Part shown: piece by piece, positions 1-4,771 of the stretch
Position numbering within the stretch: position 1 is the first letter of the stretch
Layout of the letters: every line of letters starts with the position of its first letter
Assembly: GCA_030666935.1 (NCBI GenBank)
Contig: DAOUWX010000087.1
Location: 1 to 7,432 of the forward strand
Direction: 5' to 3'
DNA from: Atribacterota bacterium
GTDB taxonomy: Bacteria > Atribacterota > Phoenicimicrobiia > Phoenicimicrobiales > Phoenicimicrobiaceae
Length of the DNA: 7,432 nucleotides
Translations under genes and position numbers: made by a program
The notes under the pieces: generated by a model
The model's database searches: none
What the model saw: only the letters and a program-made list of their open reading frames with translations
Told to the model about the DNA's origin: nothing

Positions 1-21
1 AGCGTACAGCGTTTAGCGTAT
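1..21. repeat. Heptanucleotide tandem repeat AGCGTNN (three units, cut by window edge)
   Basis: AGCGT occurs at 1-5, 8-12 and 15-19, exactly seven bases apart, giving units AGCGTAC, AGCGTTT and AGCGTAT. The array may continue upstream of the window. It is noncoding as far as can be seen and richer in G+C than the bases that follow. It could be a minisatellite or the edge of a larger intergenic repeat family; no function can be assigned. Confidence 0.55.
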
Positions 22-66
22 AGGTGCGGGCAATAAGTGTAAGAACAATACAAAATACAAGATGAA

Positions 67-147
67 TTAGTTAACTGATTTTCTGGTTACTAGTTTGTTT
101 AATACTAATAATTCATTAACCGATTAACCAGATAACTAAGTAACTAA
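67..147. repeat. TAAC/GTTA-rich inverted-repeat zone
   Basis: Two arms pair across this stretch. TTAGTTA (67-73) is complementary to TAACTAA (133-139), and TCTGGTTA (82-89) to TAACCAGA (125-132), leaving 74-81 as a one-sided bulge. ATTAACC is also repeated directly at 115-121 and 123-129, and TAACTAA recurs at 141-147. The zone looks like an expanded low-complexity repeat that folds into an imperfect hairpin in the leader of the downstream gene. No poly-T tract follows, so it is not a normal terminator. Confidence 0.45.
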
Positions 148-180
148 CTAACGAAATAATCAGAAAGGGGAAGAAAAAAA

Positions 181-597
181 ATGATAGAATTTAATCTTGA
201 AAAAGGTATAAAAGGAATAGCTCAAACAACGGTGAACGAAGAAAATTCAGCAGAGAGATTTGCCAAACCTATGCCACCTGCCTTTGCCACTCCCATGTTA
301 GTTTCTTTAATGGATTTAGCTGCCATAAATGCAGTAAAAAATAATCTTCCGGAGGGTTATATTTCAGTAGCTAGCAAAATATCGATTACTCATTTAGCTG
401 CTTCTCCTCTAGGTATGACGGTCACTGCCGATGCGACTTTAATTGATATTTTTCAAAATCGATTAACCTTTCAGGTAAACGCTTTTGATGAGGTGGAGAA
501 GATAGGAGAAGGGACCGTAGAAAGATATATTATAGATTTAGATAAATTTGCCAAAAAGATGTTGGAAAGGAAAAAACCACGAGAGGTTGATTTTTAA
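181..597 (+). CDS. FlK-like hotdog-fold acyl-CoA thioesterase (138 aa)
   Basis: The product is predicted to be a small cytoplasmic hotdog-fold thioesterase that hydrolyses acyl-CoA esters. The best family match I recognise is the fluoroacetyl-CoA thioesterase (FlK)-like group. FlK uses Thr42, Glu50 and His76. Here the segment FATPMLVSLMD followed by SITH places Thr37, Asp45 and His71 at exactly the same spacing (8 and 34 residues after the Thr), so the acid is Asp rather than Glu. The length fits a single hotdog domain. The start ATG is preceded by AAAGGGG at 164-170, ten bases away. The stop TAA is followed without a gap by the start of the next gene, so the two are probably co-translated. 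The physiological substrate is unknown; fluoroacetate detoxification should not be assumed, because most relatives are general acyl-CoA thioesterases. Confidence 0.8.
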   Translation: MIEFNLEKGIKGIAQTTVNEENSAERFAKPMPPAFATPMLVSLMDLAAINAVKNNLPEGYISVASKISITHLAASPLGMTVTADATLIDIFQNRLTFQVNAFDEVEKIGEGTVERYIIDLDKFAKKMLERKKPREVDF

Positions 598-1119
598 TTG
601 ATTAAAAAAGCTTTATTAATTATTGATATGCTCAATGATTTTATCAGAGAAAATGGAAAATTATATATAGGAGATGGTGGAGGAAAAATTATTTCACCCA
701 TTCAAAAGGAATTAGAGAAATTCAGGAAAGAAAAAAACCCTGTATTTTATATCTGTGATGGTCACCGACCGGATGATAAAGAATTTAATCTTTTTCCTCC
801 ACACTGCCTTTCCGGAACGGAGGGAGCAAATATAATCGAAGAATTAAAACCATCGAAAGATGATTTTATAATTCACAAAAGAAGATACAGCGGATTTTTT
901 CAGACCGATTTAGATATTTCTTTAAGAGAAGAAGGGATTATAGAATTAGAGTTGGTGGGAGTATGTACTAATATCTGTGTTTTATACACCGCTGTTAGTG
1001 CCAGGATGTTAGATTATAAAGTTATAGTTTTAAAAGACGCTGTGGCTTCTTTTGATCAAGAGGCTCATGATTTCGCTTTAAGACAGATGAAGGATGTTTT
1101 AGGTGTTGAAATTAGATAG
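598..1119 (+). CDS. Isochorismatase-fold cysteine hydrolase, nicotinamidase-like (173 aa)
   Basis: This is a cysteine hydrolase of the isochorismatase/nicotinamidase superfamily. The full set of expected residues is visible: Asp10 in LLIIDMLNDF, Lys94 in HKRRYSGF and Cys127 in GVCTNICV form the catalytic triad. Asp54 and His56 (CDGHR) with His69 (PPHCL) match the metal site of nicotinamidases. A cis-peptide-type stretch follows Gly121-Val122. The intact metal site favours nicotinamide deamidation in NAD salvage over isochorismate hydrolysis, but other amides are possible. The start is a TTG directly after the TAA of the thioesterase gene. GAGAGG at 581-586, inside that gene, is the ribosome site, so translation is probably coupled. 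The next ATG (codon 11) would delete the catalytic Asp and is rejected. The length is normal for compact family members. Confidence 0.88.
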   Translation: MIKKALLIIDMLNDFIRENGKLYIGDGGGKIISPIQKELEKFRKEKNPVFYICDGHRPDDKEFNLFPPHCLSGTEGANIIEELKPSKDDFIIHKRRYSGFFQTDLDISLREEGIIELELVGVCTNICVLYTAVSARMLDYKVIVLKDAVASFDQEAHDFALRQMKDVLGVEIR

Positions 1120-1140
1120 TAAATTCTTTTTGTAATTTTT

Positions 1141-1234
1141 GCACCCTCTGTAGTTTACATTCACGAAAGTTGGTGTGAGGGTTTGCCTTACTTATTGGAT
1201 ACTCACTTAATAGGGCTAAACCACAGCGGGAATC
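1141..1234 (+). ncRNA. Structured noncoding segment; possible IS200/IS605 guide-RNA (omega RNA) relic or leader RNA
   Basis: Three helices can be drawn. ACCCTC (1143-1148) pairs with GAGGGT (1177-1182). Directly inside it, an eight-position stem at 1157-1164/1169-1176 carries one mismatch and a GAAA tetraloop (1165-1168). GGTTT plus GCCTTA (1180-1190) pairs with TAGGGC and AAACC (1211-1222) across a single bulged T at 1217. It shares three bases with the first helix, so the two compete there or form a tight junction. The tail CACAGCGGGAATC (1222-1234) resembles the 3' part of transposon TnpB guide RNAs as I remember them. No transposase or tnpB reading frame is present, so this would be a decayed element. 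Alternatively it is a cis-acting leader of the patatin gene, which starts 36 bases further on. The orientation assumes plus-strand transcription. Confidence 0.4.
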
Positions 1235-1270
1235 AAATGGCTTAGTAGATATGGATTGGAGTTAGAGGTA

Positions 1271-2176
1271 GTGGCAAAAGAAAAATTAAAAGTAGGATTA
1301 GCCTTAGGAGGGGGTGGAGCCCGAGGTCTCGCCCATATAGGAGTATTAAAAGTTTTAGAAAAGGAAAATATTCCTATTGATTTAATTACCGGTACCTCAA
1401 TGGGGGCCATCATAGGAGCAGTATATGCCCTAAAAAAAGATATTTCTGCTATAGAAAAAATTACCGAGAAATATTCTAAAATTAGTGAATTTAATATAGA
1501 CTTATCCTTTAGCGAAAAAGAAAGAAAAGATAAGCCTTTCTTTTTAAAAAAAATGTCTGATTTCTTGAAAAAAGGTTATATTCTCAATCTTGAACTCACA
1601 AGAAAATATATAAATGATGGGGAAGAGCTAAGAAAGGTTATTGAGGAATTAGTGAATAATAAAACCTTCGAAGACACTCAGATTCCCTTTGCTGTAGTGG
1701 CTGCAGATTTAGTAAAAGGAGAAAAAGTAATTATAAGAAGAGGAAAGTTGTTTGACGCGCTTTTGGCGAGTGCTTCAATTCCGGGAATGTTTCCTCCGGT
1801 AATATTAGAAAAGAAAATCTTAGTTGATGGAGGAATAGTTGATGTAGTTCCAATAGAAGCAGCTCAGTCGTTAGGGGCAAATTTTGTTATCGGAGTAAAT
1901 GTGAGTCAAACTATTAAAAAGAGGGCTGAATTTAATAATGCCGTAGACATTTTTTTCCGCTCTGATTCAATTACCTCTGCTGAATTAAGAAAAATACAAT
2001 TATCTTTTGCTGATGTAGTAATTACTCCTAAAGTTGGACGTTTTCATTGGTCTGATTTTTCTAAACCTGAACAATGTGTTCGAGAAGGTGAAATAGCTGC
2101 TCAAAATACTATTTTAGAATTAAAGAAAAAAATGAAGAGGGCAAAGTTAAACTGGTGGAGAAGATTATTTTACTGA
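1271..2176 (+). CDS. Patatin-like phospholipase, RssA/NTE-type (301 aa)
   Basis: This is a predicted serine lipid acyl hydrolase with a Ser-Asp dyad. Numbered from the GTG at 1271, the glycine-rich oxyanion motif GGGGARG is at residues 13-19, the nucleophile elbow GTSMG places Ser43, and the Asp of the dyad is Asp186 in VDGG, followed by VDVVPIEAA. Phosphorylation-independent family hallmarks such as ASASIPGMFPPV precede it. There is no signal peptide or membrane span, so it is likely cytosolic or peripheral on the inner face of the membrane. The GTG start is preferred because GGAG (1258-1261) lies nine bases upstream. The longer TTG form at 1256 would add five residues but overlaps that site. 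The C-terminus is basic (KKKMKRAK...WWRRLFY), plausibly membrane-associating. The 3' end overlaps the convergent zinc-ribbon gene by 12 nt. Substrate is unknown; phospholipid or lysophospholipid is usual for the family. Confidence 0.9.
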   Translation: MAKEKLKVGLALGGGGARGLAHIGVLKVLEKENIPIDLITGTSMGAIIGAVYALKKDISAIEKITEKYSKISEFNIDLSFSEKERKDKPFFLKKMSDFLKKGYILNLELTRKYINDGEELRKVIEELVNNKTFEDTQIPFAVVAADLVKGEKVIIRRGKLFDALLASASIPGMFPPVILEKKILVDGGIVDVVPIEAAQSLGANFVIGVNVSQTIKKRAEFNNAVDIFFRSDSITSAELRKIQLSFADVVITPKVGRFHWSDFSKPEQCVREGEIAAQNTILELKKKMKRAKLNWWRRLFY

Positions 2177-2473
2177 AGTTTCTTTATTTTTCTTTTCTTT
2201 GATCTTGGAGTCAGGCTTTTTGGAAATTTCTTTTTTTCCTTGCCCTTCCATTGAGGAACTGGCTAATCTTTTCTTTTCTGATTTATAATTACTATTTCGA
2301 TTATCTGTACTGTAATATCCACTGCCTTTTAATATAAAGTTCCCATTTTTGCTTATTAATCTGTAAACTTCTCCATCACAGCTTTTGCATTTTTCAAGGG
2401 GATCTGCTGTAATGGATTGGAATTTTTCAAAAGTATTCCCACATTTTTTACATTTATATTCATATGTTGGCAT
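2165..2473 (-). CDS. FmdB-family zinc-ribbon protein (102 aa)
   Basis: The N-terminus MPTYEYKCKKCG is the signature of the FmdB-type zinc ribbon, with Cys8, Cys11, Cys29 and Cys32 forming a CxxC-17-CxxC zinc site. The following segment, ISKNGNFILKGSGYYSTD, is also typical. The family is widespread and often called a putative regulatory protein after FmdB of methylotrophs, but its role is not firmly established. The last 40 or so residues are a low-complexity Ser/Lys/Glu tail, probably disordered. The start ATG is preceded on the minus strand by AGAAGGG (2484-2490), ten bases away, and by a sigma70-like promoter. The gene is transcribed toward the patatin gene and its stop lies inside the end of that gene. 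Confidence 0.9.
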   Translation of the reverse strand: MPTYEYKCKKCGNTFEKFQSITADPLEKCKSCDGEVYRLISKNGNFILKGSGYYSTDNRNSNYKSEKKRLASSSMEGQGKKEISKKPDSKIKEKKNKETSVK

Positions 2474-2507
2474 AATCAGATTTCCCTTCTAAAACATCTA
2501 ACTGTAT

Positions 2508-2535
2508 ATTTTAAACAAATTTAAATTTTTGTCAA
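2508..2535 (-). promoter_or_regulatory. Sigma70-like promoter of the zinc-ribbon gene
   Basis: On the minus strand TTGACA (2535-2530) is a perfect -35 and TAAAAT (2513-2508) a five-of-six -10, with a 16-base spacer. Transcription would start near 2501, giving a short leader of under 30 bases with the ribosome site AGAAGGG at its centre. Confidence 0.65.
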
Positions 2536-2555
2536 GGGCATTTTTCTTCCGTTTG

Positions 2556-2587
2556 TTCCGCATTCTTGCGAAAGCAGGCAACAGGAA
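2556..2587. repeat. GAAA-tetraloop hairpin, repeat-like (REP-type)
   Basis: CTTGC (2565-2569) and GCAGG (2574-2578) form a five-pair stem (one T-G) closed by a GAAA loop. TTCC (2556-2559) and GGAA (2584-2587) can pair outside it. The core CATTCTTGCGAAAGCAGG resembles short dispersed intergenic repeats seen in many bacterial genomes. Only one copy is in the window, so the repeat status is inferred from resemblance. Confidence 0.35.
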
Positions 2588-2708
2588 TTTATTTTCTTTA
2601 TGTTATTATAACTGAACAATCTTTTATTTTTGACCATCAGAAAAAAAAGAAATAAGGTAGGGAGCAGAAAAATTATTAAAAAAATTTTAAATATTTTTTA
2701 AAAAATCA

Positions 2709-2736
2709 TTGACAAAAAAATATTTTGGTGTATTAT
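2709..2736 (+). promoter_or_regulatory. Sigma70-like promoter of the DUF3352-like gene
   Basis: TTGACA (2709-2714) is a perfect -35; TATTAT (2731-2736) is a five-of-six -10; the spacer is 16 bases. A/T tracts lie immediately upstream. The predicted start near 2743 leaves an untranslated leader of roughly 95 bases. The -10 box lies within the left arm of a large palindrome. Confidence 0.75.
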
Positions 2737-2756
2737 GTGTATAGTACACTAATACA
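2729..2756. promoter_or_regulatory. 28-nt operator-like palindrome over the -10 and transcription start
   Basis: The left arm TGTATTA-T-GTGTA (2729-2741) is complementary to the right arm TACAC-TAATACA (2745-2756): twelve pairs with one extra T at 2736 and a three-base centre TAG. It covers the -10 box and the likely start of transcription, which is the classic place for a repressor dimer. The GTGTA...TACAC half-sites recall operators of GntR/YtrA-type regulators, but that assignment is from memory. No regulator gene is in the window. Confidence 0.6.
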
Positions 2757-2838
2757 TTTAAAGGTATCTTTACTTAAAGAATTTAATATAAAGGTAGGAG
2801 TATAATCTAATAAAATAAATTAAAAAGGAGAAATGATT

Positions 2839-4497
2839 ATGTGTAGTAAATTTAAAGTTATTGGTCTAATTGTAGCTGTATTCTTATTATTTGCTTTTTT
2901 ATTTAATTTTGCCTATGGGAATCCTTTATTGGAGGTAATTCCAGAAAAGGTTATCGGAGTTTTGGAACTGAAAGATGAAGAATTAATAGAAAGTTTATCT
3001 GAATTAGATTTAGCAGGTTTTCCACCTGGAGGGAAAGAAAGTAGCGAATTGCAAGATTACAGAATGACCAGAGAAGAGATAAAAGAGGAATTGGGATTTG
3101 ACGTCTTGGACCCGTTATTTTTAGAGAACATCTTTTCCGGTGGTGCAATTCTCTCTTGTTTGGGTGTTTCTGTAGGAGGAGTCCCTGAAGTGTTACTTGC
3201 TTTATCTCCTTCTGATAGTCGTGCTTTTACTAAATTTGTGGGAGCTATTGAGGCGAAAAAGGATTTAGAAGAAGAAGTATCGAATTATAAAGGTATTGAT
3301 ATAGTAAGTATAATTCTTCCTAAAGAGGCAGATTTAGAACCTCTAAGATCTATTTCTTACGCTTTTTTAGGGGATACCTTAGTTATTGGAGAGAATTTAT
3401 CACCGGTTAAAAAAGCTATAGAAGTATTTCAGGGAGAGAGTTATTCCCTTCTTGAAAATTTAGAATACAAAGAACAAAAAGTGAAAACCAACAAGAAAGT
3501 AGAACCTTCAAGTTTCTTTTTCTGTTTGTTTGGTCAAGAACTCTACCAGGTGTTAGACGAATTAACCGAAGTGGTTGAAGAAGAAGAGTTAGCTAAAACT
3601 TTGAAGGATTCTCGGGATTCTTTAGAGGATATGGGTACTATAAGTGGAGTAGGCGGTTATCAGGAAAAACAGTTTAAAGCCTATATGATTGCTCAAATAG
3701 CGGAAAAATATGTAGGTGTACTTAAAGAAACAGATATAAGTAATCTACAATCACTCTCTATGTTTCCTAAAAATACATTCTTCTATCTTGGTGGTATATT
3801 GCCCCTTACCTGGGAAGAGATTAAGGAAGATTACATAAGTGAGGATCTTCAACTTGATTTAGAAAAAAATGTTAAACAAGTTCAGGAAAAAAGTGGAGTT
3901 GACATCGAAAAAACTATTTATTCCTGGCCGGCAAAAGAATTTAGCTTAGGGTTTTTTGATACTTCCGCAATTTTCCCTAAAGCGGGGGTAATAGTCGGAT
4001 ATTCTTCAGAAGAAAAACTTATTCAGAATCTTTATCCTGCATTAGAAAACTTTGCTCCTATGATGGGTGGTACATTAGTAGACAATCAATATGAGGGAAT
4101 AAATTACAAAAGTCTACCTAACCCAATGTTTCCCTTGGGATATGGAATTGTAGGGGATAGATTTGTCCTATCCAGCGGTATAGCGAATATTATAGATGCT
4201 CAAAAAGGAGATATGACCACTTTGGATAAGCTGGAAGCCATAAAATATATGCTTTCTTTTCCTAAGGTTTTTTCTCTATTGTATATAGATATGAATTTTG
4301 TGAGTGAAATTGTAGGAAGATTTATGCAAATGTCAGTACAAGAAATACCGGAAGGAGCAGAAGAGACCGAAGGGGCAAAGAGAAAAGAATCCTTAGATGC
4401 TGTATTAGAAGGTTTAAGTAGTCTTGAAAATATTTTATTCTGGGCGGGCCTTGAAGAAGATTACTCCTATGCCTGGTTTGAGATTAATTATAAATAA
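2839..4497 (+). CDS. Secreted DUF3352-like protein with two similar halves (552 aa)
   Basis: The protein begins with two lysines and a long hydrophobic run ending AYG-NP, a signal peptide of about 27 residues; the Cys at position 2 is not in a lipobox. It is probably exported and may stay membrane-anchored if uncleaved. I recognise no enzyme motif. The pattern 'YKGID...SYAFLGDTLVIG...AIEVFQG' (about 150-199) resembles DUF3352 proteins, and a second copy 'YEGIN...GYGIVGDRFVLSSG...IDAQKG' (about 418-457) suggests internal duplication. The mature protein is acidic and nearly cysteine-poor. The start at 2839 is chosen because AAGGAG (2825-2830) is eight bases away; the ATG at 2833 is only two bases from it. 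The gene stands alone behind its own palindrome-controlled promoter. Function is unknown; a role in envelope or surface structure is a guess. Confidence 0.85.
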   Translation: MCSKFKVIGLIVAVFLLFAFLFNFAYGNPLLEVIPEKVIGVLELKDEELIESLSELDLAGFPPGGKESSELQDYRMTREEIKEELGFDVLDPLFLENIFSGGAILSCLGVSVGGVPEVLLALSPSDSRAFTKFVGAIEAKKDLEEEVSNYKGIDIVSIILPKEADLEPLRSISYAFLGDTLVIGENLSPVKKAIEVFQGESYSLLENLEYKEQKVKTNKKVEPSSFFFCLFGQELYQVLDELTEVVEEEELAKTLKDSRDSLEDMGTISGVGGYQEKQFKAYMIAQIAEKYVGVLKETDISNLQSLSMFPKNTFFYLGGILPLTWEEIKEDYISEDLQLDLEKNVKQVQEKSGVDIEKTIYSWPAKEFSLGFFDTSAIFPKAGVIVGYSSEEKLIQNLYPALENFAPMMGGTLVDNQYEGINYKSLPNPMFPLGYGIVGDRFVLSSGIANIIDAQKGDMTTLDKLEAIKYMLSFPKVFSLLYIDMNFVSEIVGRFMQMSVQEIPEGAEETEGAKRKESLDAVLEGLSSLENILFWAGLEEDYSYAWFEINYK

Positions 4498-4655
4498 AGA
4501 AGTATGAATAAGGCATAAAACACCCTGGATTTTAAAAATTTGTAATTCTTAAGGTTTATATGATAACATATGAAAGTTATTTTAAGAAATATATTTGAAT
4601 TAATTGCTCGGAAATATTATTAATTCATTTATAATTAATTTAAATGAATATTTAA
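4498..4655. other. AT-rich intergenic region with weak hairpin
   Basis: No gene is seen. TTCTTAA (4546-4552) pairs with TTAAGAA (4582-4588), and inside it ATAAC (4563-4567) pairs with GTTAT (4576-4580). This might help end transcription of the upstream gene, but the stem is AT-only and lacks a clean U tract, so I do not call a terminator. The right end carries the promoter and inverted repeat for the signalling gene. Confidence 0.4.
4623..4649 (+). promoter_or_regulatory. -10 element TATAAT inside a perfect 9-bp inverted repeat
   Basis: A consensus TATAAT is at 4630-4635, with only a weak -35 candidate (TTGCTC at 4604-4609, 20-base spacer). Transcription would begin near 4642, about 14 bases before the riboswitch. 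ATTCATTTA (4623-4631) and TAAATGAAT (4641-4649) are exact inverted copies, nine bases apart, flanking the -10. This geometry suits either an activator/repressor site or chance symmetry in AT-rich DNA. The weak -35 would fit an activator-dependent promoter. Confidence 0.45.
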
Positions 4656-4748
4656 AAAAGTTGAAAAAGGCAAACTATCCGAAAGGATAGGGCGCAAAGT
4701 TATGGGTCTAAAATATTTTATATTATGACTGCCAAACTACCAGCTTTT
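4656..4748 (+). promoter_or_regulatory. Cyclic-di-GMP-I (GEMM-I) riboswitch aptamer
   Basis: All hallmarks of the class are present in order. P1 is AAAAGTTG (4656-4663) with CAGCTTTT (4741-4748), eight continuous pairs. GGCAAAC (4669-4675) is followed by a perfect stem CTATCC/GGATAG with a GAAA tetraloop (4675-4690). GCGCAAAG (4692-4699) leads to a second stem GTTAT/ATGAC (4699-4703 with 4725-4729) containing GGGTCTAA, the tetraloop-receptor side, and an AT-rich tip. Aligned by eye to the Vc2 RNA, the ligand-contact positions are G4669 (G20), A4695 or its neighbour (A47) and C4740 (C92). A guanine at the G20 position favours c-di-GMP over cGAMP. The aptamer lies just ahead of the GGDEF/HD-GYP gene, whose product would make and degrade the ligand. 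Confidence 0.9.
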
Positions 4749-4762
4749 ATTTGTTTTGGGAG
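4729..4762 (+). promoter_or_regulatory. Expression platform: Shine-Dalgarno GGGAG and possible sequestering helix
   Basis: GGGAG at 4758-4762 is nine bases before the ATG at 4772 and only nine after the aptamer's P1. CTGCCAAA (4729-4736) can pair with TTTGGGAG (4755-4762) at seven of eight positions, hiding the Shine-Dalgarno site. C4729 and C4732 are also needed for aptamer pairing, so the two folds exclude each other. No terminator hairpin is seen. The simplest reading is a translational switch that opens when ligand binds; this is a paper fold only. Confidence 0.45.
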
Positions 4763-4771
4763 ATGAACCAA

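Larger units (their letters stand above)
2474..2838. other. Divergent intergenic region (no gene)
   Basis: This stretch separates the minus-strand zinc-ribbon gene from the plus-strand secreted-protein gene. From left to right it holds the zinc-ribbon gene promoter, a GAAA-capped hairpin repeat near 2556-2587, a purine-rich stretch, a run of A/T tracts at about 2671-2706, and then the promoter and palindrome for the secreted-protein gene. The A/T tracts sit directly upstream of a -35 box and could act as an UP element. A GGTAGGAG at 2793-2800 looks like a ribosome site but has no start codon near it. I see no reading frame that looks real here. Confidence 0.6.

Noticed and set aside
1..180. 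CRISPR array in the left-edge repeats
   Set aside because: Repeat units are 7-8 bases without spacers of uniform length, so they do not fit a CRISPR.
1216..1413. Minus-strand open frame of 65 codons over the patatin start
   Set aside because: It is antisense to the conserved GGGGARG and GTSMG region, has a proline-rich composition typical of reversed glycine codons, and has no homology I recognise.
2801..2806. TATAAT as a second promoter for the DUF3352-like gene
   Set aside because: No -35-like sequence is at a workable distance; the TTGACA/TATTAT pair upstream is far better.
2951..3148. Minus-strand open frame inside the DUF3352-like gene
   Set aside because: Wholly antisense to a clear signal-peptide-bearing gene, with no ribosome site and an implausible composition.
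4546..4588. Possible terminator after the DUF3352-like gene
   Set aside because: The stem is made of A-T pairs with one G-C per arm, the loop is large, and no run of T follows.
4656..4748. cGAMP-specific GEMM-Ib riboswitch instead of c-di-GMP
   Set aside because: By eye alignment the specificity position corresponding to Vc2 G20 is G rather than A, and the downstream gene is a c-di-GMP enzyme. Only a binding test would settle it.
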